64,000 bases of DNA from UBA2784 sp964494625 (GCA_964494625.1 CAZBRT010000001.1:434001-498000); one strand, 5' to 3'. Shown: positions 42,531 to 51,141, numbered from the stretch's first letter. The notes: generated by a model not told the origin, from the sequence alone. Numbers and translations: made by a program.

Positions 42531-42656
42531 ATCCCTCTCCCCTTGGGAGAGGGTGGCTGGCGCTTGCCAGCCGGGTGAGGGTGTGTGTGTTTGAACGTCT
42601 TCCCCTCACGCGATTTGCTGAAGTGCAAATCGCTGCTCTCCCCAAGGGGAGAGCGA
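42531..42656. repeat. REP-like composite palindromic element
   Basis: In the parB-ThiE gap: CCCTCTCCCCTTGGGAGAGGG (imperfect dyad, 42533-42553), then GGCTGGCGCTTGCCAGCC (42555-42572, hairpin), GGGTGAGGG, CCCCTCACG, CGATTTGCTGAAGTGCAAATCG (dyad), and GCTCTCCCCAAGGGGAGAGC (dyad). The parts TCACG...TTTGCTGAA...GCAAAT...CTCTCCCC recur at 47.1-47.4 kb. It is a dispersed extragenic palindrome and might end transcription of parB. Confidence 0.75.
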
Positions 42657-42694
42657 AAGTATGGAAGAGGATTTTCTTCCGTGCACTGACGATC

Positions 42695-43291
42695 TCAGCG
42701 GGAGATAAACCCGGCAATCCCGCCCACGATTGCAAGGCCATGAACGCCTGAGCCGGTCAGACGCCGTGCGTTTGCCAGTGCAATACCGCCAAGGGCAATC
42801 ACGGGAACCGGGCTTTCAGCCACAAGGCCCGCAAGAAGCGTCACGCCCATCGCGGGCGCATCCGGGTGGCTCGCACTTGCAAAGACGCGTGACAGAAGAA
42901 CGGCATCGGCGCCCACCCGCGCTGCCGCGACAATTCCTTTGCGTCCGTGGGCTGCCATGGTGCAAAGCCCGAGCGGACGCACCCGCCTGAAGGCAGCGAT
43001 GCGATGGCCAAGCGCTTCGGGCGCATGAAAGCCGTCGGCGCGCGCTGCAATCGCCACATCGACATCGCGCGCGACCGTCACGCGCACGCGGCGCGGGCGG
43101 GCAAGGCGCAGCACTTCACGGGCAAGTTCAAGCCGTGCCGCAGGCGGCCATTCATAGTGGCGGATGATGATGACGCTGCCGGCGGGCAGGTTTGAGGCAA
43201 GCCACAAGGGGTCGCGCCCGCGCGCAGGATCGGTGGGCGCAAAAAGGCGCGGCACGCGCGCCACCTGCCTTTGCCTTCCGACCCGTCCCAT
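42695..43291 (-). CDS. Thiamine phosphate synthase-like protein (ThiE/TenI family)
   Basis: 198 residues, a TIM barrel of the ThiE/TenI superfamily. VARDVDVAIAARADGFHAPEALG fits the family loop before the active site, VGADAVLLSRVFASASHP the central strand, and VPVIALGGIALANARRLTGSGVHGLAIVGGI the phosphate-binding ALGGI end. The canonical pyrophosphate residues are only partly kept, so it may not make thiamine phosphate. It is not next to thiamine genes. Diverges from yggS, 73 bases away. Confidence 0.8.
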   Translation of the reverse strand: MGRVGRQRQVARVPRLFAPTDPARGRDPLWLASNLPAGSVIIIRHYEWPPAARLELAREVLRLARPRRVRVTVARDVDVAIAARADGFHAPEALGHRIAAFRRVRPLGLCTMAAHGRKGIVAAARVGADAVLLSRVFASASHPDAPAMGVTLLAGLVAESPVPVIALGGIALANARRLTGSGVHGLAIVGGIAGFISR

Positions 43292-43364
43292 TTCCTGTGG
43301 CTCCGTTTCGCGCTATGGCTCCATAACATTGCAGATGGCGGTTGGCGATGAATGGCGATGATTC

Positions 43365-44075
43365 ATGACGACAGCGGGCAGCAATTTGCACCCTGATGAT
43401 GCGGCCGATGATCCGGCTGCGCGGCTTTTCGCCGTCAAATCCGCCATCGCGAAGGCTGCGCGGCATGCCGGACGCGATGGCGCCGCCGTTACGCTGATCG
43501 CTGTCTCGAAGACCCATGGGGCCGATGTCATCCGCCCCGTCATCGACGCAGGCCAGCGTCACTTCGGCGAGAACCGCGTGCAGGAGGCGCAGGCCAAATG
43601 GCCCGCGCTCAAGGCGCAAACGCCCGGGCTTGTGCTGCATCTGATCGGCGCCCTGCAATCCAACAAGGCGGAAGACGCCGTGCAGCTTTTTGATGTGATC
43701 CAATCGCTCGACCGGGAAAAACTCGCGGTGGCACTGGCGGCGGCGATGGAAAAGTTCTCGTGCAAGCCGAAGCTCTTTGTGCAGGTGAACATCGGCGAGG
43801 AGCCGCAAAAGGGGGGCATCGCGCCGAAAGACGCCGTTGCCTTCGTCGAGCGGTGCCGACTTCACCACGGCTTTGTGATTGACGGGCTCATGTGCATTCC
43901 GCCCGAGGACGAGGAACCGGCGATGTATTTTGCGCTGCTCGCCAATCTTGCCCGCGCCTGCCGGGTTCCGGGCTTGTCCATGGGCATGTCGGGCGATTTC
44001 GAAACAGCCATCGCGCTCGGCGCCACCCATGTGCGGGTGGGGACCGCCATTTTCGGCGCGCGGTCCCGTGCCTGA
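43365..44075 (+). CDS. YggS/PipY-family pyridoxal phosphate homeostasis protein
   Basis: Single-domain PLP-binding protein that keeps free PLP and amino acid pools balanced. 236 residues. The PLP Lys is in VTLIAVSKTHGADVIRPVI; RHFGENRVQEAQAKWPAL and LVLHLIGALQSNKAEDAV are hallmark blocks, with LSMGMSGDFETAIALGATHVRVGTAIFG the phosphate-binding C-terminus. The N-terminus is about 12 residues longer than E. coli YggS. Followed by lolA after 98 bases. Confidence 0.96.
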   Translation: MTTAGSNLHPDDAADDPAARLFAVKSAIAKAARHAGRDGAAVTLIAVSKTHGADVIRPVIDAGQRHFGENRVQEAQAKWPALKAQTPGLVLHLIGALQSNKAEDAVQLFDVIQSLDREKLAVALAAAMEKFSCKPKLFVQVNIGEEPQKGGIAPKDAVAFVERCRLHHGFVIDGLMCIPPEDEEPAMYFALLANLARACRVPGLSMGMSGDFETAIALGATHVRVGTAIFGARSRA

Positions 44076-44173
44076 GGGGACAAACGCCGGACGAAGCGTC
44101 TGTGAGAGCGCATCGCCCCCCGTTCATGGAACGGCCTTGCTTTCGCCATTGCCCATTTCTAAGCATTGAACCC

Positions 44174-44812
44174 ATGAAAGCCCTTCGCGCCCTTGCCAGC
44201 CTTGCGGCTGCCATCCTGATACCGCTCCTCCTTTTGCCCGCACCGGCAAAGGCTTTAACCACGCTTTCGGACGCTGATCGGGCGGCGCTGGGCCAGGTCT
44301 CGGCATGGCTCAACGGGATCAAGACCATGAGCGGCGAGTTCAGCCAGATCTCGTCCGACGGCGGCGCTTCCGAAGGCACGTTTTATCTGCGCAAGCCGGG
44401 CCGCCTGCGCTTTGAATATCTGCCGCCGACGCCGCTTCTGGTTGTCGCCGATGGCTACATGATTGCGGTCGAGGACACGAAGCTTGAAACGCAGGACCGC
44501 TATCCGCTTGTCGAGTCGCCGCTTTCGGTGCTGTTGAACGACGATGTGGACCTTGCCAGCAACGCGAACATCACCAAAGTCGAAAGCCGACCCGGCGAGC
44601 TGCGGATCACCGCACGCGCCGACGAAGAAGAACTGCGCGGCACGGTGACGTTTGTTTTCTCGATGCCGGAAATTGCACTGCGCTATTGGGTCGTCAGCGA
44701 CCCGCAAGGCATGGATGTCACCGTCATTCTGGCGGGTGTTCGAAGCGGGGTTGTGCTGGCGGACGAGCTCTTTGTCATAAGCGACCCCTCGGACAGCGGC
44801 CCAGAACGCTGA
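44174..44812 (+). CDS. lolA: LolA-like outer-membrane lipoprotein carrier protein
   Basis: Periplasmic carrier that shuttles lipoproteins from LolCDE to the outer membrane. 212 residues. Signal peptide KALRALASLAAAILIPLLLLPAPAKA, cleaved after AKA. The mature domain has SAWLNGIKTMSGEFSQISSDGGASEGTFYLRKPGRLRFEY, the LolA opening with the conserved Arg, and PLLVVADGYMIAVED. Alphaproteobacterial LolA is less conserved than in enterics, but the order of motifs is clear. A palindrome and a perfect hairpin follow the stop. Confidence 0.92.
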   Translation: MKALRALASLAAAILIPLLLLPAPAKALTTLSDADRAALGQVSAWLNGIKTMSGEFSQISSDGGASEGTFYLRKPGRLRFEYLPPTPLLVVADGYMIAVEDTKLETQDRYPLVESPLSVLLNDDVDLASNANITKVESRPGELRITARADEEELRGTVTFVFSMPEIALRYWVVSDPQGMDVTVILAGVRSGVVLADELFVISDPSDSGPER

Positions 44813-44830
44813 GATATCAATGGGTTAGAT

Positions 44831-44860
44831 GACAATTGTCCGGGGGGAGACTTCCCCCCG
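44831..44860 (+). terminator. Palindrome and 8-bp hairpin after lolA
   Basis: GACAATTGTC (44831-44840) is a perfect palindrome, followed at once by CGGGGGGA-GACT-TCCCCCCG (44841-44860), a perfect 8-bp stem with a four-base loop. It ends the gap after lolA. There is no T tract, so termination here would be Rho-dependent or weak. The palindrome could instead be a regulator site for the next gene. Confidence 0.5.
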
Positions 44861-44947
44861 CAAGCCCGCCTATGATGCGGACAACATGCGTTTCCGTCAT
44901 GAGTGTCCGTCTCCCCAGAGCTGAACAATCCATCTTGAGGCCTTCCC

Positions 44948-45748
44948 ATGCCGCGCCCCCCCGCGTCGCGACCCCTTGTCGGCATCCCTTGCGATTTCCG
45001 TATGCTGGGTCCCCACCCGTTTCACGCGGTTGGTGAGAAATACATTCTGGCAGTCGAGCGCGGCGCCAATGCGCTGCCGCTTCTCGTGCCGGTCTTGCCG
45101 ACCCCGCTGGAGACGGCCGAACTTCTGTCGCGCGTCGATGGCATCCTGTTCACCGGCTCGCCGTCGAATGTCGCGCCCGAGCATTATAGCGGCCCGCCGC
45201 CGCGTGATGGCGTGCTGCAGGACCCGATGCGTGATCGCACCACGCTGCCCCTGATGCGCGCAGCCATCGATGCGGGCATTCCCGTGCTGTCGATCTGCCG
45301 CGGCTTTCAGGAAATGAATGTGGTCTTCGGCGGTTCGCTGCATCAGCATCTTGAAGAGCAGGCGGACCATTTCGACCATCGCGCCGATCCGTCACTGCCG
45401 GTCGAAGTGCAATATGGTCCCGCCCATGACGTGAAGGTGACGCCGGGCGGCATGCTGGCGCGCATCCTTGACGCGGAAAAAGTCTCCTGCACATCGTTCC
45501 GCGTGAACTCGCTGCATGGCCAGGGCATCGACCGGCTGGGCGAGGGGCTCATGGTCGAGGCGGTTGCGGAAGACGGTGTTGTCGAGGCTGTCAGCGTGCC
45601 CGCCGCGCGGGGCTTTGCGTTTGCCGTGCAATGGCATCCTGAGTGGCAATTCTGGCTGTCGGGCGTATCCACAGCCATCTTCAACGCCTTCGGCAAAGCC
45701 GTGGCGCAATCTGCAATGGGCCGCGCGCGCGCGGCGGAGCGTGTTTGA
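44948..45748 (+). CDS. puuD: Gamma-glutamyl-gamma-aminobutyrate hydrolase (PuuD type)
   Basis: Class I glutamine amidotransferase-like hydrolase (C26) that releases GABA from gamma-Glu-GABA in putrescine breakdown. 266 residues. Nucleophile Cys in PVLSICRGFQEMNVVFGGSL; His and Glu in AVQWHPEWQ. VDGILFTGSPSNVAPEHYSG is the oxyanion/N-terminal part. Its stop overlaps the ATG of the glutamine synthetase-like gene (TGATG), which supplies the gamma-glutamyl substrate in this pathway, so the two act together. E. coli PuuD family by motif. Confidence 0.92.
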   Translation: MPRPPASRPLVGIPCDFRMLGPHPFHAVGEKYILAVERGANALPLLVPVLPTPLETAELLSRVDGILFTGSPSNVAPEHYSGPPPRDGVLQDPMRDRTTLPLMRAAIDAGIPVLSICRGFQEMNVVFGGSLHQHLEEQADHFDHRADPSLPVEVQYGPAHDVKVTPGGMLARILDAEKVSCTSFRVNSLHGQGIDRLGEGLMVEAVAEDGVVEAVSVPAARGFAFAVQWHPEWQFWLSGVSTAIFNAFGKAVAQSAMGRARAAERV

Positions 45749-47115
45749 TGGCTTCCCGTACAGCGGACGACATGCGTGCGTGGCTCAAAGAGCGGCGCAT
45801 CACTGAAGTTGAGTGCCTCGTGCCCGACATGTCGGGTATTCCGCGCGGCAAGATCCTGCCGACGTCGAAATTCCTCGCCAGCATCGACTCAGACACGTTG
45901 CGGCTGCCTGAATCCATCTTCGGCCAGATGGTGACGGGCGCCGACGCCGAAACCGAGATCACCACCTATCAGGCGCCCGATGTCGTCGTGGTGCCTGATC
46001 CCGACACGATCCGCATCGTGCCATGGTATGCCGAGCCGACCGCCCAGGTGATCTGCGATTGCCTTGGCCGCGACGGCAAGGTTGTGAACCAGGCGCCGCG
46101 CGAAGTCCTGAAGCGGGTCCTGCGGCTCTACGAAGCCAAAGGCTGGCGGCCGATTGTCGCGCCGGAGCTTGAATTCTATCTCGCACAGAAAAACATCGAC
46201 CCCGATTATCCGCTGCTGCCGCCGGCCGGGCGTTCGGGCCGCCCGCAGACGGGCCGGCAGGCCTATGGCATTGATGCGGTCAACGAGTTCGATCCCCTGT
46301 TCGAGGAGGTCTATGATTTCTGCGAGGCCGCCGAAATCTCCATCGACAGCCTGATCCACGAAGAAGGCGTCGCCCAGGTCGAGATCAATTTCAACCACGG
46401 CGATCCGATGTCGCTGGCCGACCAGGTGTTTCTGTTCAAGCGCACCGTGCGGCAGGCCGCCCTGCGCCACGACATCTATGCGACCTTCATGGCCAAACCC
46501 TACGAGCAGGAGCCGGGCTCTGCCATGCATCTGCACCAGTCGGTCGTCGAGACCGGCAAGAAGGGCAAATCGGTTTTCGCCGCGCGCTCGGGCCGCGACA
46601 CGCGGCTTTTCCATGCGCATATCGCGGGCTTGCAGACCTGGCTGCCAGCCGTCATGCCGATGATTGCGCCTTTCGTGAATTCCTATCGCCGCCTTGTGCG
46701 CTACAATTCCGCACCGGTGAATACGCATTGGGGCCACGAAAACCGCACGGTGGGCCTGCGTGTCCCGATCTCCGACCCGCAGAACCGGCGCATCGAAAAC
46801 CGCGTGCCGGGGGCAGACGCCAATCCTTATCTCGCGATCGCGGCCTCGCTTGCGTGCGGCTATCTCGGGATGGTGCAGAACCTTGCGCCCACCAAGCCGA
46901 CCGAAGGCAATGCCTATGAGAAGAGCGCGCGGCGCATGCAGCTGCCGCGCCACCTTCTTGATGCGATCGCCGAGATGCGCGCATCCAAGGACCTGCGCGA
47001 GGTGCTGGGCGACGTGTTCGTCACGCTCTTCTGCGACGTGAAGGCATCCGAGCACGACGCCTATCAGCAGGTGATCTCACCCTGGGAACGGCAGCATCTG
47101 CTTTTGAATGTGTGA
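45748..47115 (+). CDS. Glutamine synthetase family protein (gamma-glutamylputrescine synthetase-like)
   Basis: ATP-dependent ligation of glutamate to an amine. 455 residues with GS catalytic motifs: RPIVAPELEFYLAQ, VEINFNHGDPMSLADQ, SAMHLHQSVVET (GSxMHxHxS), FVNSYRRLVRYNSAP, HENRTVGLRVP, and RIENRVPGADANPYLAIAA (RxExRxPG/DADANPYL). The GS-family fold is intact, including residues for ATP and ammonium/amine. In context with puuD it most likely gamma-glutamylates putrescine or a related polyamine (PuuA/GlnA-II type) rather than ammonia. ATG 45748 shares a base with the puuD stop. Confidence 0.92.
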   Translation: MASRTADDMRAWLKERRITEVECLVPDMSGIPRGKILPTSKFLASIDSDTLRLPESIFGQMVTGADAETEITTYQAPDVVVVPDPDTIRIVPWYAEPTAQVICDCLGRDGKVVNQAPREVLKRVLRLYEAKGWRPIVAPELEFYLAQKNIDPDYPLLPPAGRSGRPQTGRQAYGIDAVNEFDPLFEEVYDFCEAAEISIDSLIHEEGVAQVEINFNHGDPMSLADQVFLFKRTVRQAALRHDIYATFMAKPYEQEPGSAMHLHQSVVETGKKGKSVFAARSGRDTRLFHAHIAGLQTWLPAVMPMIAPFVNSYRRLVRYNSAPVNTHWGHENRTVGLRVPISDPQNRRIENRVPGADANPYLAIAASLACGYLGMVQNLAPTKPTEGNAYEKSARRMQLPRHLLDAIAEMRASKDLREVLGDVFVTLFCDVKASEHDAYQQVISPWERQHLLLNV

Positions 47116-47135
47116 GGGGGGGGGGCGGTAGGCCC

Positions 47136-47387
47136 CAACGACCCCTCACGGAATTTGCTGAAACGCAAATTCCTGCTCTCCCCTGCAAAGGGGAGAGCGA
47201 GAGGAAGGGAGGTAAGTGGCCGCGATGTGCAGTCTTCTTCCCTCGCCCCGCGTTTCCAGCGGGGAGAGGGCGGATCGCGCTTGCGATCCGGGTGAGGGGG
47301 CTTGTTGCGCGTCGCTGACACAACGACCCCTCACGGAATTTCCGAGGGCAAATTCCTGCTCTCCCCTGCAAAGGGGAGAGCGAGAGG
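47136..47387. repeat. Two copies of a 67-69-bp direct repeat around a hairpin unit
   Basis: Copy A 47136-47204 and copy B 47321-47387 both read CAACGACCCCTCACGGAATT, then a short variable part, then CAAATTCCTGCTCTCCCC and TGCAAAGGGGAGAGCGAGAGG. The parts between carry CCCCGC/GCGGGG and GGATCGC/GCGATCC hairpins. They are related to the element at 42.5 kb. The whole block fills the 283-base gap between the GS-like gene and the thioesterase gene. Confidence 0.8.
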
Positions 47388-47398
47388 TTTCTTCCAAA

Positions 47399-47854
47399 CT
47401 ACTTCTTCATCTGCGTTACGGACGCCGTGGCGCTGGCGGTCGCGATGAGGCGGCCATCTGCATCTTCAAGCCGGCCTTCGATGAAGATCACGCTCTTGCC
47501 GCGCCGCAGGACGGATGCCTCGGCCATCAGGCGGCCGGGCTTGGCCATCGTGAGGAAACTCGTTTTCATTTCCAGTGTCGGCGAAATTTCACCCCAGGCG
47601 AGCGACAGGCCGGCGGCCACCGACATCACGTCATCCATGATGCCCGCGATCATGCCGCCATGCAGCGCGCCGAAACGGTTGGCAAGGTTTTCGCCTGCTT
47701 CATAGGCGATGCGCGCCGCGCCGCGCTCCGCATCAATCGCGATGATCTCTTGACCGAGGATCTCAGCCGCCGGCGCCTTGCGTTTCAGGATCGCCTGAAT
47801 GGCGGGCGGCAGGGCATCGGGTGACGCGTCGGCGATCCGGATCCAGCCTGACAT
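47399..47854 (-). CDS. PaaI-family hotdog thioesterase
   Basis: 151 residues. Hotdog fold with the family motif RFGALHGGMIAGIMDDVMSVAAG (HGGxxxxxxD: catalytic Asp and His region), and SPTLEMKTSFLTMAKPGRLMAEASVL. Hydrolyses an acyl-CoA, but the substrate cannot be told from sequence. It shares one base with the start of the cNMP-binding gene upstream and follows the ABC transporter gene in the same direction, so all three are likely cotranscribed. Confidence 0.93.
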   Translation of the reverse strand: MSGWIRIADASPDALPPAIQAILKRKAPAAEILGQEIIAIDAERGAARIAYEAGENLANRFGALHGGMIAGIMDDVMSVAAGLSLAWGEISPTLEMKTSFLTMAKPGRLMAEASVLRRGKSVIFIEGRLEDADGRLIATASATASVTQMKK

Positions 47855-48318
47855 CAGAGGCCCGCCGCCTTGATTTTCGCCTGCGCCTCACGCAGCCGGT
47901 CTGTCGTCGTATCGAGCCGGATCGCAAGCTCACGCATCATCTCGAACGCGATCTGCGGCACGTCGCGCATCAATTGCAGGAAGGCGTCCTTGCCAATCTT
48001 GAGCGCGCGGATCGGCTGGGAAGCAACAATGGTCGCGGTGCGCGGCACGTTGCAGAGGACCGCGATCTCGCCCAGAAACGCGTTGCACGGGATCGAGGCG
48101 ACCTTGACGAGCCCTTCGGGCGACGTGGCCATGACGTCGGCCTCGCCATCGAGAATGAGATAGGCCGCATCGCCCGGATCGCCCTCGCGGAAAAGCGTGG
48201 CACCCGCGGCAAAGCTCTGCTGCTCGCTGGCAAAGGCGAGCAATTTGATCTTGGCGGGCTCGACCGCCGCAAAGAACGGAATGCGGCGCAGGGCTTCCAC
48301 TTCTTCATTGAGGTTCAT
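47854..48318 (-). CDS. Cyclic-nucleotide-binding domain protein without DNA-binding domain
   Basis: 154 residues, a single cNMP-binding domain. ALRRIPFFAAVEPAKIKLLAFAS leads to the beta roll with LFREGDPGDAAYLILDGEADVM; the phosphate-binding cassette is FLGEIAVLCNVPRTATIVAS, retaining Gly-Glu and the key Arg. Helical tail ends LREAQAKIKAAGL. There is no helix-turn-helix, so it is not a Crp regulator. It lies 12 bases after the degenerate ABC gene and may gate or signal for that protein. Confidence 0.93.
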   Translation of the reverse strand: MNLNEEVEALRRIPFFAAVEPAKIKLLAFASEQQSFAAGATLFREGDPGDAAYLILDGEADVMATSPEGLVKVASIPCNAFLGEIAVLCNVPRTATIVASQPIRALKIGKDAFLQLMRDVPQIAFEMMRELAIRLDTTTDRLREAQAKIKAAGL

Positions 48319-48330
48319 GGTGCTCTCCTG

Positions 48331-51024
48331 TCATTTGGCAGCTTGTGTCGCAGGTTGTGCGAGCACGGCGTCGTGCACTCCGGCGATGCCTCTATCGGGC
48401 AGGCGGCCACCGGAAAAATTGAAGGCGATGTCAAAGCCGGGCGGGCTTTCGGTGCCCGGCAATGTCCACACCACGCCCTGACCCTTGCGCAGGGCGAGAA
48501 CGCGTCCCATCACGTCGCGCGCCTCACGCGGATCAAGAACGGCCAGGGCGCCATTCACGATGAGAAGGTCAGGGTCTTTCAGAAGCGCGCGCGCAAGCGC
48601 CAGCTTCTGGCGCTGGGTTGGCGTCAGGCGCTTGCCGGCGCTTCCCGCATTGAATTCAAGCCCGATGCGCAGTACGTGCGGCTCAAGCCCCAAGGCCCTG
48701 ATCGCCTCGAAAAGAAGGTTCGAGACAATCGTCAGCGCGTCCGGCACGCCATAGGCGACACGGCCAAAGAGGATGTTGTCTTCGACGCTGGCTGCCTCGT
48801 TGAAGGCGTGTTCATCGTGGAAGGCGATGGCCTCGCGGACGGATTCAGGCAGGCGCGCTGCAATCAATGCGCGCGCGGCAAGGATCGCCTCGCGCAGATT
48901 GTCATCGACAAGGCCCAGACGGTGGCGTGCATCGACATAGGCGAAGGCCAATGTGAGCAGGCGTGCGCGATCCGGTGCGGCCATCTCGGTCCGGCCCGAG
49001 CGGGTGCGCTGCAGGATCTGCTGGAAAGCGGGCAATTCATCGGCGGCAATGAACGAGTATTGCGCAAAGAACGGGTGGTCCCGCGGCAGGTCGCGGAAAA
49101 GTTCCAGCATCGTCTCGGCAATCTCGCGGCCGGTTGCGATCAGGCGATCTTCCAGCCCGGTCTCCCGCAGGATGCCGATGACAAAGGCATTTGCGGCAAG
49201 GCCATCCTGTTTGAATGCGGGGCCAACAGGCGTGCCGAACAGAAGATTCTCGCCGATCGTCGCCTGCCGGTTGAAGCGGTGCACATCAAAGGGCTCGACA
49301 AGTTCCGGCGCCCCGCGCGCGGCCAGCCGTGATTTGAGGTCGCGCCGCGCCTCCAGGATGCGGGAAGCCAGTTCGGGCGCCGTATCGGGATCAATGCGGC
49401 CCTGAAGACCCAACCGGAACACATCCTCGGTCATAAGGACGGTATCGAGGATGCGGATCAGCGCCGTATCCATGTCGCGCGTGGTTGCGCATCCCAGAAG
49501 GGCAAGGTCAACCCACTCGGCTTCAGGATCAAAAGGCGCATTGCCGGCGCGGATCGTTTCGGCAAGCCGGGCCTGAAAGGCCGCTTCCTCAGCCGCGCTG
49601 CGCGCCTTGGGCTGCATGGGCTGGTTGCGCAGGCCATAGAGAAGATTGTCACGGATGGATTGCGGCATCAGCCAGCTGTCATGGGTCACATAGGTGATGC
49701 GCCGCCCTGTGACCGATTCCGGCGCATCGGCGAGCGCAATGCCGCCCACTTCGATGCTGCCCGAACGCGGCACGATCTGGCGCGCCAGCATGGCGGCAGC
49801 CGCCTCCTTGCCGCCGCCGAGCGGACCCGTCAGGGCGACATGGGCGCTCAAGGGAAAACTGAACGAGACGGAATCAACGAGGCGCGTGCCGCTGTCATCC
49901 ATCGCGGTTGCGTGGATGATCTTCACCTCGCCTGCAAGGCGCGCCACGCCGCCTTCGGCCGGTGCCTGAAGTTCCGGCCCGGCAAGCCCGTCGGGCTGGA
50001 ACTGCTCGACCACCTGCTCATACTTGATTTGCACGTCATGGCGCTGCAGGTCCCAGTCGATGAGGTCCTTGATGGGGGAAGGCAGGTCCTTGTAGGCGGC
50101 GATCACCGCGACCAGCTGGCCGATCGAAAGCTCGCCCATGATCGCAAGGTACCCGCCCACCGAATAGAAAATGAACGGCGTCACCTGGGCCAGAAAATTG
50201 TTCAGGAACTTGACGAAGAACTTGCGCTGGTAGATCTCGAAGCGGATGTCGAAGATCGAGCCGAGCCTCTGGCTGACATCGGCGCGTTCGTGGTTTGAGG
50301 TATCAAGTGCGCGGATATCGGCGGCGCCTTCGCAGATTTCGGCAACGCGGCCCGCCAGTTCGCGCGCCTGCAATTGGCGCTTGCGACCCAGCGCCAGGAT
50401 CGGCCGGCGCATGCGGGGAATGATGATCCCCTGGATGAGCACGACGGCAAAGGCGACCATTCCCAGCCAGGGACTCTGGATCAGGATGAAAAGCAGCGCG
50501 GTTGCCGCCTGTCCACCCAGGAACAGGGGGGTTGCAATCGCCTCGCCGATAAAGCCGCCGATCGGCTCCACCTCGTCCTTCACCATGGAGGCGACTTCTG
50601 CGGGCTTCGTCTTGCGGAACTGGCTGGGCGGAAAGCGCAAGACGCGGTCCACCAGATCGTAGCGCAGGCGGCGCAGCAGGCGCTCGCCCATGCGGCCTTT
50701 CAGGGTGTTGATGCGCAGCTTGAAGAGGCCGTTGATGATGACAAGGCCAAGGAAGAGGCCTGAGAGCACGAAGAGGGCTTCAAGCTGCGAGTAGGTGATC
50801 CCGTCGAACAGGGTTGCGCCCGAGAGCCAGTCGGGAAGGGTGATGCCGAAATACGTGGCGCTGCCGTCCTCGAAGCCCTTGCCCTGGATCGGGCCGTTCA
50901 CGATCAGCTTGGGAAGGTCGAGGAGCAGGTAATAGAAGGGCAGCGACAGGAAGACGACCAGCATCACGCGGTATTGTTCCGCGCGGCTGTGACGCCAGAG
51001 ATAGGTAAAGAGCCGGTCTTCCAT
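48331..51024 (-). CDS. ABC exporter homologue with degenerate, internally duplicated NBD
   Basis: 897 residues. Residues 20-330 are a type-IV ABC exporter membrane domain with hydrophobic helices (VMLVVFLSLPFYYLLL, FVLSGLFLGLVIING, TALLFILIQSPWLGMVAFAVVLI). The NBD starts near 365 but its motifs are broken: Walker A is GPLGGGKEA (Ser/Thr replaced by Glu), the Q-loop is YVTHDSW, the signature is LTPTQ (800-804) instead of LSGGQ, and Walker B is LLIVNGALAVLD with Asn-Gly in place of Asp-Glu. About 350 residues lie between the Q-loop and the signature. In that part the motif TIxENxxxG occurs again, giving three copies in all (455-464, 588-597, 745-754). ATP hydrolysis is unlikely. ATG 51024 fits the first membrane domain. 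Confidence 0.85.
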   Translation of the reverse strand: MEDRLFTYLWRHSRAEQYRVMLVVFLSLPFYYLLLDLPKLIVNGPIQGKGFEDGSATYFGITLPDWLSGATLFDGITYSQLEALFVLSGLFLGLVIINGLFKLRINTLKGRMGERLLRRLRYDLVDRVLRFPPSQFRKTKPAEVASMVKDEVEPIGGFIGEAIATPLFLGGQAATALLFILIQSPWLGMVAFAVVLIQGIIIPRMRRPILALGRKRQLQARELAGRVAEICEGAADIRALDTSNHERADVSQRLGSIFDIRFEIYQRKFFVKFLNNFLAQVTPFIFYSVGGYLAIMGELSIGQLVAVIAAYKDLPSPIKDLIDWDLQRHDVQIKYEQVVEQFQPDGLAGPELQAPAEGGVARLAGEVKIIHATAMDDSGTRLVDSVSFSFPLSAHVALTGPLGGGKEAAAAMLARQIVPRSGSIEVGGIALADAPESVTGRRITYVTHDSWLMPQSIRDNLLYGLRNQPMQPKARSAAEEAAFQARLAETIRAGNAPFDPEAEWVDLALLGCATTRDMDTALIRILDTVLMTEDVFRLGLQGRIDPDTAPELASRILEARRDLKSRLAARGAPELVEPFDVHRFNRQATIGENLLFGTPVGPAFKQDGLAANAFVIGILRETGLEDRLIATGREIAETMLELFRDLPRDHPFFAQYSFIAADELPAFQQILQRTRSGRTEMAAPDRARLLTLAFAYVDARHRLGLVDDNLREAILAARALIAARLPESVREAIAFHDEHAFNEAASVEDNILFGRVAYGVPDALTIVSNLLFEAIRALGLEPHVLRIGLEFNAGSAGKRLTPTQRQKLALARALLKDPDLLIVNGALAVLDPREARDVMGRVLALRKGQGVVWTLPGTESPPGFDIAFNFSGGRLPDRGIAGVHDAVLAQPATQAAK

Positions 51025-51141
51025 CACGTCCCGTCCGTTTGATCCCGCACTATAGCGGCCCGGCACCTTCGACAGGAAGGGGCGGCTGTGGCATAGATGC
51101 GCGGCCTCACGCCTTTTCACATCCTCCGCTGCGCCGCTGCC

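Noticed and set aside
42531..42656. CRISPR array from the repeated palindromic blocks
   Set aside because: Blocks are not evenly spaced, contain internal palindromes and have no unique spacers or cas genes; they fit extragenic palindromic repeats.
45889..47055. 388-codon minus-strand frame opposite the glutamine synthetase-like gene
   Set aside because: Shadow frame of a gene with intact catalytic motifs; product is His/Arg-rich low complexity.
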